This document shows, piece after piece, positions 9,018 to 18,026 of a DNA stretch of 64,000 nt. A model generated the notes under the pieces. The model was not told where the DNA came from. It saw nothing but the letters and a program-made list of their open reading frames with translations, and searched no databases. Source of the stretch: Saccharospirillum salsuginis (GTDB lineage Bacteria; Pseudomonadota; Gammaproteobacteria; Pseudomonadales; Natronospirillaceae). The position numbers and the translations under genes were made by a program. How positions within the stretch are numbered: position 1 is the first letter of the stretch; each line of letters begins with the position of its first letter. Where the stretch lies: NCBI RefSeq assembly GCF_014651855.1, contig NZ_BMXR01000003.1:372001-436000 (forward strand), in the 5' to 3' direction.

Positions 9018-10579
9018 TGGACCTGCGATTCATTATCGACACACTAAATGCCGTTAAGCGTGAGCTGGTTCGCATGCGTTGGGTTGCTGTACTGGTGTTT
9101 ATTCTGGCAACCAGCGGTGTATTGGTAATGGGCTATACGAGCCCGAAGTCCTATACTTCCAGTGCTCTGCTTTACGCGGACAATTCCAACATTTTACAGC
9201 CGTTGTTGCGGGACCGGGCGGAAGTAACCGCCATCGACCGCCTAAACGAGGCTCGTGAAATGTTACAGAGCCGTACTCTGTTGGAGCAGGTGGCTATGGA
9301 TGCCAGTCTGATCACAGCCGACCAGTCCGATCGCCAACGCAATGGAACCGTCAGCCAATTGCGCAATGCCATTAACCTACGAGTAACCGGTGGTAGTTTT
9401 ATCCAGTTGAGTTACAGCAGTGGCGATCCTGACCAGTCGTTCCAGGTCATGAGTGCGGTACTGAATCGGTTTATCGAAAAAACGGTGTCGGACAAGCGTA
9501 GTGAGAGTCGTGAGGCGTTTGAGTTTATTGATTCCCAGGTGCAGTCCTATAAGCGTCAGTTAGAGGTGGCCGAAAATAAGCTCAAGGAGTTCAAATCAAA
9601 CAATCTCGATGGCACAGAAGCAGCGGTGCAAGGACGAATCGAGAGGCTGCGCTCCGATATTCAGGAATTGACCTTGCAGATTGAAGAAACCGAATCTCAA
9701 GTTAGGTTGACCCGTGAACAACTGGGCAAGGAAAGTCCGTATCGCGAAGTAATGATCGACCGTGGGCAGACCAGTCTGGACATGCGACTCGAAAACCTGC
9801 GCCAGCAATTGGATACCCTGCGACTAAGTTACCTGGACAGCCACCCGGATATCGTTAATGTCAAGGATCAGATCGCTGAACTTGAGCAGCAACGTAAGAA
9901 CGATACTTCGGATGGCCGCCAGGGTGCGGTTACAGAGGTAATCGAAAATCCAATTTATGAAAACTTGAGCATTAAGCTGGCCAACAACGAAACCCAGCTG
10001 GAGGTACAGCGCAAACGATTGGATTCGCTGAAAACCTTGCTTCAGGAAGCCTATGAACGTGCCGAGCGAGTGGCCAATAACGAAACCGTATTGCAGGAAT
10101 TGACTCGGGATTATGATGTGACTCGGGACGTTTATGAAGATATGTTGCAGACACGGGAAAAGGCTCGCCTGTCGATGACACTGGATGTGGAGGGTCAGGG
10201 TGTCAGTTACCGAATTCAGGAGCCCGCTTCCTACCCTGCTCGTTGGGATGGACTGCAGCTCTATGAAATCGGAGCGGCCGGTCCCGTCTTGGGAGGCGGC
10301 CTGGTATTGGGTTTGTTAACGGCATTAGTGTTGTTTGACAATCGAATCCGTTCCGGACGCAATCTCATGATGCAGATGCCGGAGGACATTCCGATCCTGG
10401 CCACGATTCCCCACTACAAGAGCTCATTTGTTTCACGGTTGTTACGTTGGGATGTTATTACTATCGCCTTGCTGATCAGTTTGTTCATGGTGGGTTATCT
10501 GGGTGTATTGGCATTCAGTGTCATGGGTATTCAACCGGATACATTGGTTGAGTGGATTTCCAGTCGGTTAGAGGGTTAA
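9017..10579 (+). CDS. XrtA-type polysaccharide chain-length determinant (Wzz-like)
   Basis: This 520-residue inner-membrane polysaccharide co-polymerase has a hydrophobic segment near residues 23-42, a long periplasmic part and two hydrophobic segments near the C-terminus. The periplasmic part has strong coiled-coil character at about residues 165-290 and 315-385. The family controls polymer length and links the synthase to the exporter. There is no fused kinase domain; the kinase-like protein is encoded next. Length and layout fit the exosortase-A-associated Wzz group. Its ATG overlaps the preceding stop. Confidence 0.9.
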   Translation: MDLRFIIDTLNAVKRELVRMRWVAVLVFILATSGVLVMGYTSPKSYTSSALLYADNSNILQPLLRDRAEVTAIDRLNEAREMLQSRTLLEQVAMDASLITADQSDRQRNGTVSQLRNAINLRVTGGSFIQLSYSSGDPDQSFQVMSAVLNRFIEKTVSDKRSESREAFEFIDSQVQSYKRQLEVAENKLKEFKSNNLDGTEAAVQGRIERLRSDIQELTLQIEETESQVRLTREQLGKESPYREVMIDRGQTSLDMRLENLRQQLDTLRLSYLDSHPDIVNVKDQIAELEQQRKNDTSDGRQGAVTEVIENPIYENLSIKLANNETQLEVQRKRLDSLKTLLQEAYERAERVANNETVLQELTRDYDVTRDVYEDMLQTREKARLSMTLDVEGQGVSYRIQEPASYPARWDGLQLYEIGAAGPVLGGGLVLGLLTALVLFDNRIRSGRNLMMQMPEDIPILATIPHYKSSFVSRLLRWDVITIALLISLFMVGYLGVLAFSVMGIQPDTLVEWISSRLEG

Positions 10580-10584
10580 CACCA

Positions 10585-11439
10585 ATGGAAGGCAACAAGC
10601 TATACAATGCTCTGCTGAAGACCCAGGCCAAACAGGTAAGAACGACCTCTGAACGACGGGCGAATGGTGCTGTTGTCCAATCGGAACCCAAATTGAAAGA
10701 GCCGAACTGGACCGTCAATTCCGATGAGGTAGATGGAAATACACCGACTCAATATGACACGGCCGCATCGCTGGCTCAGATTAATAACCCCAATCCCTGG
10801 ACACGTGACGAACTCAAGGCACGCAAGATCATCTATCCAGGCATGCAACAGAAGGCGATTCTTGATGCATATCGGGAAATCAGGATTCAGCTAAGAGACA
10901 AGTCGGGTGAATCCAACTTCAGCGTTATGGTATCTTCGCTCAGCCGTAAGGATTCATCGGTGCTGTCAGCATTCAACCTGGCGGCCACATTTGCTTTGGA
11001 TGCCTCAACCTCGGCACTGCTGGTCGATTGTAATCCATATGATCAACATTTGAACCGTTTGGTGTCCACTCCGTTGGGCAAGGGCATTACAGATTACGTG
11101 GCCCATGAAGGTATGCCGGTCAAAGACATAATTTATCCCAGTGGCATTGATCGGCTGAGCGTGGTTCCTGCGGGACATCTATCGACGTCGGCCGTGGAGC
11201 TGTTCTCTGCTGTTCGTATGAAGACTCTAATGAACGAATTGCGTGGCCGATATCCGGATCGTTACATCGTCATTCATGCACCATCGTTTCGCTTCAGTAC
11301 CGAGGCGCGAATTCTGGTGCGCTATGCGGATCACGCTCTGTTAACCGTCCCGTTTGGAGAAATTACGCCGGAAGAAGTGGTGTCGGCAGTAGATGCATTG
11401 GGGACTGACAAGTTTTCGGGCCTGGTTTATCAGGAGTAA
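10585..11439 (+). CDS. Degenerate BY-kinase-like protein (XrtA tyrosine-kinase family)
   Basis: A 284-residue homologue of the CpsD/Wzc tyrosine kinases. It keeps the outer family features: AYREIRIQL near 95-103, VVPAG at 193-197, and ELFSAVRMKTLMNELR. The ATP-binding motifs are lost. Where a P-loop (GEGKT/S type) is expected, residues 117-125 read SSLSRKDSS. The Walker A' acid is in DCN (148-150), and the Walker B Asp is replaced in VIHAP (229-233). There is no C-terminal tyrosine cluster, only one Tyr near the end. It is probably a non-catalytic partner of the Wzz-like protein. ATG 10585 is chosen over an upstream in-frame start at 10552 because it follows the previous stop. Confidence 0.75.
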   Translation: MEGNKLYNALLKTQAKQVRTTSERRANGAVVQSEPKLKEPNWTVNSDEVDGNTPTQYDTAASLAQINNPNPWTRDELKARKIIYPGMQQKAILDAYREIRIQLRDKSGESNFSVMVSSLSRKDSSVLSAFNLAATFALDASTSALLVDCNPYDQHLNRLVSTPLGKGITDYVAHEGMPVKDIIYPSGIDRLSVVPAGHLSTSAVELFSAVRMKTLMNELRGRYPDRYIVIHAPSFRFSTEARILVRYADHALLTVPFGEITPEEVVSAVDALGTDKFSGLVYQE

Positions 11440-11442
11440 ACA

Positions 11443-12768
11443 GTGGGACGGACCCTGTATCGCCATCCTCTTGTCTGGGTAATGGAAAAGCCATCGGGAA
11501 TTTTCACACTGGCTGCTTGCCTGATGGGGTTAACAACTTCTTCAGTCCAAGCTGTTTCGGTGCTCAGTACAGAGGCAACGCTCTATACAGAGGCGGGTTA
11601 TGCCGAATCGGAAGGTGAGGGTGATCCATTTGCAGGCCTGGGTAGCAGCGGTGAATTCGAATATGCGTATCTGGTGGGGCCGCATCATTTTAATTCTGGT
11701 TACTTGCTGCGGTTGATCGCTGGATATGAAGGTAACGCATTCTGGCGTTCTCGTTTGACCGGGTCAAGTCGATACCAATTTACTCATGGTTCCGGCTTGT
11801 TTGATCTAAACGGCATGCATATCCTGCAATCGGTCAATCCAAACCCCGGTTTCATACTGGACCCTGAAGGTTTTACAACTGAACATATCTTAAGCGCAGG
11901 GAGTGGAGTGAATTTAAGTCCTGGTGATGTAACGCGAATTCGATTGGAAACTCAGTACTCCCGTTCACTTCATGAGGATGAATCATTAAATGGCGAAATA
12001 CTCGAAGGTCGTGGAGTGCTTACACGGCGACTTAACCCCATAAGCGAGATTAATACCCAAGTCAGTCGTACTATCGTTGAAGAAGGTGATCCAGCTCAAG
12101 TCAGTCAGATCGACAGGGCTACAGTCGGTTATCGACGTACACTTGATAATGGAGAGTTGTCGGCCTCGTTTGGTGTGAATCTGGCTGAAACAGAGCAAAC
12201 TGATGTAGAGGTTTACAGTGGTAGTATGGAACGTGTCTGGGTCTCCGACTATGGTCGTACTTCTATCGGATATGATCGTGAAGTAACCAATACTTTACTT
12301 GAGCTGACCACGGAAAACATTGTTCCGGAAGCAACCGATCAAGACTTGCAGCAGGAAGAAACGATTAAATTGAACTCTCTGGCGCTAAACGATGAGTTAC
12401 GCTGGGCATACCAGACAGTTCGCGCCTGTATTCGATGTGATCTAAGCATGTCTGCTTCCCTGTCACAACAGGAAAACCTGGATACTGGAATTCGCAGTGT
12501 GGGCTACGATGGAAGAGTGGCATTCCTGATTCGTATAGATGATACACAGGAGTCGCAGCTGTCTTACCGTTGGCAGGCGGAGTCCCCCGAGTTTGGGGAG
12601 GTGTTGTTGGCAGAGTCAAATCGAATTGAGTGGAACTGGAGCCGGCAAGTAACGGAGCACGTTTCCTTTCGAAGCGATGTCTCGCAAGCATGGATCAGCA
12701 ATGATGTCGATAGCAGTCGATTCACGATCCGTATTTCCGGAGCATACCGATGGGGCCCTGATCAATAG
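11443..12768 (+). CDS. XrtA-associated outer-membrane beta-barrel protein
   Basis: This 441-residue exported protein has a long signal sequence with likely cleavage after Val-Gln-Ala near residue 37. The mature part is a run of alternating amphipathic strands with many Tyr, Arg and Ser residues, typical of an outer-membrane barrel. The position straight after the kinase-like gene matches the hypothetical outer-membrane protein found in many exosortase-A loci. It may act as a secretion or anchoring pore for the polymer, which is inference. GTG 11443 is preferred to ATG 11482 because AGGAG lies six bases before it. Confidence 0.7.
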   Translation: MGRTLYRHPLVWVMEKPSGIFTLAACLMGLTTSSVQAVSVLSTEATLYTEAGYAESEGEGDPFAGLGSSGEFEYAYLVGPHHFNSGYLLRLIAGYEGNAFWRSRLTGSSRYQFTHGSGLFDLNGMHILQSVNPNPGFILDPEGFTTEHILSAGSGVNLSPGDVTRIRLETQYSRSLHEDESLNGEILEGRGVLTRRLNPISEINTQVSRTIVEEGDPAQVSQIDRATVGYRRTLDNGELSASFGVNLAETEQTDVEVYSGSMERVWVSDYGRTSIGYDREVTNTLLELTTENIVPEATDQDLQQEETIKLNSLALNDELRWAYQTVRACIRCDLSMSASLSQQENLDTGIRSVGYDGRVAFLIRIDDTQESQLSYRWQAESPEFGEVLLAESNRIEWNWSRQVTEHVSFRSDVSQAWISNDVDSSRFTIRISGAYRWGPDQ

Positions 12769-12902
12769 AGTTCCATGGTGAGTGCCGAACTTTGGTTCAT
12801 CGCACCGTTATAGGTGAAAAGACCACAAATCAAGTGGCGGGGGCTTATCGCGAACCGATCGACACAGTGAATGAGCAAAGCTTTATGCTCAAGGAGAGGA
12901 CA

Positions 12903-13892
12903 TTGTTCAGCCAAAAACGACCTATAAAGATGCCTTCGGATTGCCCTCCACAGTTGATAGTAGTGATCGACACGGAAGAGGAATTTGATTGGAGCGCTGA
13001 TCCCGATCCCAACCAAAACACGGTTCGATCCATGGAATTCATCGATCGGGTTCAGTCGATCTTTAATGATTATGGAATATGCCCCTGCTATGTGATTGAT
13101 TATCCTGTTGCTAGCCAGGCTTCTGGCACGGCTTTACTGAAGAAATTTTACGACGCGGGTCAATGCGAGATTGGAGCTCACTTACATCCTTGGGTCAATC
13201 CGCCAATACTGGAACCGATCTCTGTACGAAATATGTATCCTGGTAACCTTGATCCGGAACTGGAGCGCGGCAAGCTGTTGCATTTACGCAACACCATCGC
13301 CGATGTCTTTGGGGAACCTCCAAGGGTTTATAAAGCGGGACGTTACGGTTTTGGCCCCAACACTGAAAGCATCCTGTCTGAGTTGGGGTTTGAAATTGAT
13401 CTGTCACTTTGTCCACCGGTCGACTATCGTTCAGATGGCGGTCCGGATTATCGACAATTTTCAGCCGAGCCATTTTGGTTCGGTTCCCAACCACTGCTGG
13501 AAATTCCAGTGACCGGTGCGTTTGTAGGCTGGGCTAAAGGGGCAGCTTTACCGATTTATGAGTTAGCTAATCGATTTAAAGTATTAAAGGCACCGGCTAT
13601 TTTGTCGCGGTTATCGGCACTTGACAGATTGATGCTGTCACCTGAAGGGTTCAAACCCAGGGAGCACATCAAGTTGGCCCGGGCTTTATATAACCAGGGC
13701 GTAAGAACCTTCACCTGGAGTTTTCACAGCTCAAGTGTTGTTCCGGGTAATACGATCTACGTTCAGGAAGAGTCGGAATTGAACGAATTTCTTCAAGCGT
13801 TCCGACGTTTCTTTGATTTTTTCTTCGACGAATTGGGTGGTAGAGCTACTACGCCCACTCGATTAAAGACAATGATGGAGACTGTCACATGA
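12903..13892 (+). CDS. Polysaccharide deacetylase family protein (second)
   Basis: A 329-residue NodB-fold protein. The metal-site segments are VVIDTEEEFDW near the N-terminus and GAHLHPW near residue 85. A later segment, FTWSFHSSS, supplies the usual late histidine. It resembles deacetylases encoded in exopolysaccharide clusters, but lacks the DUF3473 tail of the one at 5609. TTG 12903 is preferred because AGGAG lies six bases upstream; frames extending to 12792 lack a ribosome site. The stop overlaps the carbamoyltransferase start. It may act on the polymer or a precursor, and the substrate is unknown. Confidence 0.75.
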   Translation: MFSQKRPIKMPSDCPPQLIVVIDTEEEFDWSADPDPNQNTVRSMEFIDRVQSIFNDYGICPCYVIDYPVASQASGTALLKKFYDAGQCEIGAHLHPWVNPPILEPISVRNMYPGNLDPELERGKLLHLRNTIADVFGEPPRVYKAGRYGFGPNTESILSELGFEIDLSLCPPVDYRSDGGPDYRQFSAEPFWFGSQPLLEIPVTGAFVGWAKGAALPIYELANRFKVLKAPAILSRLSALDRLMLSPEGFKPREHIKLARALYNQGVRTFTWSFHSSSVVPGNTIYVQEESELNEFLQAFRRFFDFFFDELGGRATTPTRLKTMMETVT

Positions 13893-15715
13893 AAGTGCTT
13901 GGGATATCACCGCTAGACAAGGATGCAACCGTTTCCGTGGTTGAGGATGGCGAAATTGTCTTTGCTGCGGGTGAGGAACGGTTTACCAGGAATAAGCAAC
14001 AAGATGGATTCCCCCGTCAGGCATTGGAGAAGGCGCTTGATTATACGGGCAGTCGGATGGAGGAATTTGAGCAGGTTTGTTATCCCTTTTTAACCTGGGA
14101 AAACGAAGCCAAAGTCTTCAACCAGAATCTGGCGGATGAACGAGCTTTCATTAAGTCTTTTAAAACACAAGATCTGAACCATCAAGTCAAAGAAGCACTT
14201 AGTCGAGTACCTGATCGCAACGAACCTATTCATGGGCTGGAGCATCCCAACAGCGTCATGGAGAAAGGGTTGTTGCACAGTTCCTACTACAGTATGGCTG
14301 GGGCACAGCGCCTGGCATCCAACAATGCGGCCATTAAAGGATCGAAGCACTGGGGTGAGGAAGCAACAGAATCGTTCAAACACTGGGAGAGTGTACTCAC
14401 CGAAGGGCTACAGGACTTTGGTTTTTCAGGCGCCGTAAAGCGCATGGATCATCATCTGTCTCATGCAGCTAACAGTTTTTATTGCAGTGGATTTGACCGT
14501 GCATTGTGCGTGACACTTGATGGATACGGTACTGGATTGGCGGGTTCGGCCAGCGTGGCTGAGGATGGCAAGATTCGCCGTCTGCATGGCGTCAAGTATC
14601 CGAATTCACTGGGTACACTGTATGAACATGTTACTTCCAGCCTGGGGTTCAAACCCAGTCGACACGAAGGCAAGATTGTCGGTTTGGCTTCGTATGGTGA
14701 TCCTTCCGTTTTGGGTGATATTTTGCTTGGTCGGATCGAGCAAATGCCGGGTGACTTCCGAATCTACGAAGCCAATAATGTCTACTTTTCCCGATATCTT
14801 GCATCGAAGTTTCCGAAAGTTGATGTCGCAGCGGCGTATCAGTATGCGCTGGAACAGGTGGCAGTAAACTATGTTAGTCATTGGGTAAAACAGACAGGCT
14901 TGGATACCCTGGTTTTGTCGGGTGGAGTGGTGGCTAACGTCAAGCTGAATCAACGGTTGTTCGAAATTGAAGGAGTTAACCACATCTTCGTCTATCCAAA
15001 TATGGGCGATGGTGGATGTGCCAGCGGAGCGGCGCTCTATCACGGGTGGCCCGGGGGGCAGCGGGATAGCATTGGTAGTGTCTACTTTGGCCCCGACTAT
15101 TCTGAATCCGAAATGGAAAAGGCTTTGGGGGCTTCGGGCCTTAGCTATGAGCGGCCCAATGACCTGGCTCAGCAAGTTGCACAATTGATTCATGATGGTC
15201 AGGTTGTTGCCCGGTTTGACGGACGGATGGAATATGGACCTCGTGCCCTCGGTAATCGTTCCATTCTCTATCATGCCCGCGAGCCTGAGGTAAACCAATG
15301 GTTGAACAAGCGTCTCGGTCGTACCGAATTTATGCCGTTTGCCCCGGTTACACTGTTTGAGTCTCGAGAACGGTGTTACCACAACATTCAGGGAGCAGAG
15401 CATGCGGCAGAATTCATGACCATCACCTTCGATTGTACCGACTTCATGAGGGAGAGTTGCCCTGCAGCGGTACATGTGGATGGTACGGCACGGCCACAAC
15501 TGATTCGACGTGAGGCCAACCCGGGTTATTACGACATCGTCAGCGAATACGAAAAACTCAGTGGTATACCCAGTTTGATCAATACCAGTTTCAATATGCA
15601 TGAGGAGCCGATTGTGAATACGCCGGAGGATGCCGTCAGAGCTTTTATCAAGGGTAATCTGGACTATTTGGCGATAGGACCTTTCTTGGTTCGGCATCCT
15701 CAACTGACGAGTTGA
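13889..15715 (+). CDS. Carbamoyltransferase (NodU/CmcH family)
   Basis: This 608-residue enzyme has the two-domain layout of NodU/TobZ. The N-terminal ASKHA-type domain carries the metal-binding HHLSHA motif near residue 190 and LDGYGTG nearby. The C-terminal domain contains RMEYGPRALGNRSIL near residue 445. Family members move a carbamoyl group from carbamoyl phosphate through carbamoyl-adenylate to a sugar hydroxyl. Here it probably puts carbamate on a polysaccharide building block in the cytoplasm. The length is normal. It is translationally coupled to the deacetylase upstream by a 4-base overlap. Confidence 0.9.
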   Translation: MKVLGISPLDKDATVSVVEDGEIVFAAGEERFTRNKQQDGFPRQALEKALDYTGSRMEEFEQVCYPFLTWENEAKVFNQNLADERAFIKSFKTQDLNHQVKEALSRVPDRNEPIHGLEHPNSVMEKGLLHSSYYSMAGAQRLASNNAAIKGSKHWGEEATESFKHWESVLTEGLQDFGFSGAVKRMDHHLSHAANSFYCSGFDRALCVTLDGYGTGLAGSASVAEDGKIRRLHGVKYPNSLGTLYEHVTSSLGFKPSRHEGKIVGLASYGDPSVLGDILLGRIEQMPGDFRIYEANNVYFSRYLASKFPKVDVAAAYQYALEQVAVNYVSHWVKQTGLDTLVLSGGVVANVKLNQRLFEIEGVNHIFVYPNMGDGGCASGAALYHGWPGGQRDSIGSVYFGPDYSESEMEKALGASGLSYERPNDLAQQVAQLIHDGQVVARFDGRMEYGPRALGNRSILYHAREPEVNQWLNKRLGRTEFMPFAPVTLFESRERCYHNIQGAEHAAEFMTITFDCTDFMRESCPAAVHVDGTARPQLIRREANPGYYDIVSEYEKLSGIPSLINTSFNMHEEPIVNTPEDAVRAFIKGNLDYLAIGPFLVRHPQLTS

Positions 15716-15758
15716 TTTCCAGCATGGAGGTGAGTATCTGGTGGGATTGACCTGATCG

Positions 15759-16898
15759 ATGGCTCCCAAACTGACCACACGGTCGAATCATTTGTCGGCG
15801 TCGTTGATGGATGAACTGGAAAACGATTGGCGAGACCTGGAGCGCCGGTCGATGCCAGCTGTCTTTTTGTCCTGGCAGTGGATTGGTGTATGGCTGCATG
15901 TCTACAAACCGGCAGGAAGGTTGGTTAGGATTTATGAATCCAGTCGATTGATTGGTGCATGCATCATAGTAGACGCCAGCGAACGCCGTCATGGCCTGTT
16001 GACGTCCAAGTGTATACGTTTGCACCAAACAGGTCGGTCGTACGAAGACCAGATCTGGATTGAATACAACGGTGTGCTCAGTGAGCACGGACGTGAGCGA
16101 GATGTAATTGAAGCCTGTCTGGCTCACCTTTGCTTGAAGGATGACCGTTGGGAGGAGTTCGTGATCGGTGCCATCGATGAACGCGATGCGGACTGTTATG
16201 CCCGTTCTACAGGACTTGCAAAGCACGTTCGCTGGGAGGCGCCTTGCTATGGTGTCGATCTACACGGTCTGGCGCAGAATCAACAGTCCTATTTGGACAG
16301 TCTGAATCGCAATACGCGTCATCAAATTCGACGTTCGATGCGGCTTTACAACGACCGGGGCGGATTGCATCTCAGTCGCGCCGAGTCGCTCGATAGTGCT
16401 CTGGCCTCGTTTGAATCGATCGGTCCCAGGCATTTGGCACGTTGGGGAAATGGGGTCGATCAGAGTGGATTTGCCAACCCGGATTTCATACGGTTCCACC
16501 GGCGGATGATTGAACAACATTGGCCGAACGCCAGCATTGACTTGTTGAACATATGGTCAGGCGACGAGCTGGTCGGAACTTTTTACAACTTACTGTATCA
16601 AGGCGTAGTCTACTTTTACTTAAGCGGCTTGAAGGTCGAAGAGGACAACCGCTTGAAACCGGGGTTGGTGGGTCACGCGATGAGTATCGAGCACTATCGG
16701 TCGCGAGGGTTTGGCTTCTACGACTTCATGGGTGGTTCCGAGCGTTATAAAACTCAAATGGGTCGTAAGCACCGTAATCTGGTACAGATTTCATTGCAGA
16801 GAAATCGCTTCAAGTTTCGTCTTGAGCAGGCCGCTCGGCTTGTTAAACATCAATTGCTGAGAACCCGACGCAACACTGTGGGTCAATCGAATGAATAG
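15759..16898 (+). CDS. GNAT/BioF2-like acyltransferase domain protein
   Basis: This 379-residue protein of the FemAB-like/BioF2-like acetyltransferase group has a double-GNAT layout. The second half carries the recognisable part: GDELVGTFYNLLYQGVVYFY, then LKPGLVGHAMSIEHYRSRGFGFYDFMGG, then YKTQMG. These proteins transfer acyl or aminoacyl groups, and in exopolysaccharide operons they probably decorate the sugar units. It is followed by a second protein of the same broad fold (16962). I see no signal peptide. The start has only a weak ribosome site, so it could lie slightly downstream. Confidence 0.75.
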   Translation: MAPKLTTRSNHLSASLMDELENDWRDLERRSMPAVFLSWQWIGVWLHVYKPAGRLVRIYESSRLIGACIIVDASERRHGLLTSKCIRLHQTGRSYEDQIWIEYNGVLSEHGRERDVIEACLAHLCLKDDRWEEFVIGAIDERDADCYARSTGLAKHVRWEAPCYGVDLHGLAQNQQSYLDSLNRNTRHQIRRSMRLYNDRGGLHLSRAESLDSALASFESIGPRHLARWGNGVDQSGFANPDFIRFHRRMIEQHWPNASIDLLNIWSGDELVGTFYNLLYQGVVYFYLSGLKVEEDNRLKPGLVGHAMSIEHYRSRGFGFYDFMGGSERYKTQMGRKHRNLVQISLQRNRFKFRLEQAARLVKHQLLRTRRNTVGQSNE

Positions 16899-16961
16899 AA
16901 GTAGCTCGAATGTGCATGGAAGAAGTCATACAATATTGTACCGGATCAAGGGATTAGATCT

Positions 16962-18026
16962 ATGATGCGAAAGGTACCTTACCGTCAGCTTGATCGAGAT
17001 CGTGTTGACGCTTATGTGTCTCGTCATCCGAATGCCACCGCCTATCACTTTAGTGCGTGGATGGGCGCTGTGGAGAAGGCTTATCAGCATGACGGATGGT
17101 ATATTGTTTCTGAAAACGATGCAGGTACTATCGATGGGTTGCTACCGCTGTGCCGTCTAAAGCTTCCATTTGGGCGCAGTTCTCTGGTCTCTCTCCCTTT
17201 TTGTGATCTGTCTGGACCGCTAAGCGATAGCATAACGATCGAGAAGCAAATGATCGAAGAAGCCATTGGTTTGCTGCCGGAGCTTGGTGCACGTAAGCTG
17301 GAACTTCGTCGGGCTGGTGAATCTATGGTAGACAGCGTGACTCATGAGTCGGGTGGTGCTGTCAAAGTGAGTATGCTGGCTGGGTTGCCGGATTCAGCAG
17401 AAGCTCTGTTTGAAGGATTTAAGGCCAAGTTGCGGAGTCAGATTCGAAAAGCGGAGAAGAACGGACTGAGCTTTGAGCTGGGCGAAGGAGCAGTGGGGGT
17501 AGAGCATTTTTATAAGGTGTTTGCCCGCAATATGAAACGTCTGGGATCGCCAGTTCACGATCGCCGCTGGTTTGAAGCGATACAGGCACTTTATGGCAAA
17601 CAAGCGGTGATTGGCTTGGTACGTTACGACGAGCGGATTGTTGGAGCCGGTCTGATCCTGATTCATCCTCATCGCGTGAGCATTCCCTGGGCGTCGACCC
17701 TGGCCGAGTACAACCACTTGGCACCCAACATGCTGTTGTACTGGGAATTGATGAAGGTGGCTTGCACTCATAATGCCAAGTTGTTTGATTTTGGCCGGTC
17801 CACCATGGGTGAGGGTACCTTCCGATTCAAGAAGCAATGGGGAGCAGAACCTCGACGACTGAGTTGGGATGAATACAACCGTACCGGCTTGGTCAACCCA
17901 GTGACACCCGCTAAGCCCTCTTTGATGAGCCGACTGCGCCCTTGGGTGGAGTCTGGATGGCAGGCTCTACCCGATCCGATTGCCAACCGGGTTGGCCCTA
18001 AACTTCGACGGTATATCTCCCTATGA
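16962..18026 (+). CDS. FemAB family XrtA/PEP-CTERM-associated protein
   Basis: A 354-residue FemAB-like protein of the subfamily found next to exosortase A. Signs include the early YHFSAWMGAVEKAY segment, LVSLPFCDLSGPLSD near residue 85, KLRSQIRKAEKNGL near 155 and FDFGRSTMGEGTFRFKKQWG near 275. FemAB enzymes add amino acids from aminoacyl-tRNA. For the exosortase subfamily, transfer of an amino-acid-like group to the polymer has been proposed but is not proven. The gene overlaps the next one by four bases. Confidence 0.85.
   Translation: MMRKVPYRQLDRDRVDAYVSRHPNATAYHFSAWMGAVEKAYQHDGWYIVSENDAGTIDGLLPLCRLKLPFGRSSLVSLPFCDLSGPLSDSITIEKQMIEEAIGLLPELGARKLELRRAGESMVDSVTHESGGAVKVSMLAGLPDSAEALFEGFKAKLRSQIRKAEKNGLSFELGEGAVGVEHFYKVFARNMKRLGSPVHDRRWFEAIQALYGKQAVIGLVRYDERIVGAGLILIHPHRVSIPWASTLAEYNHLAPNMLLYWELMKVACTHNAKLFDFGRSTMGEGTFRFKKQWGAEPRRLSWDEYNRTGLVNPVTPAKPSLMSRLRPWVESGWQALPDPIANRVGPKLRRYISL

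Noticed and set aside
14606-15778. 390-codon minus-strand frame opposite the carbamoyltransferase gene
   Set aside because: It is the antisense shadow of a gene with clear NodU-family motifs; its product has no recognisable features.
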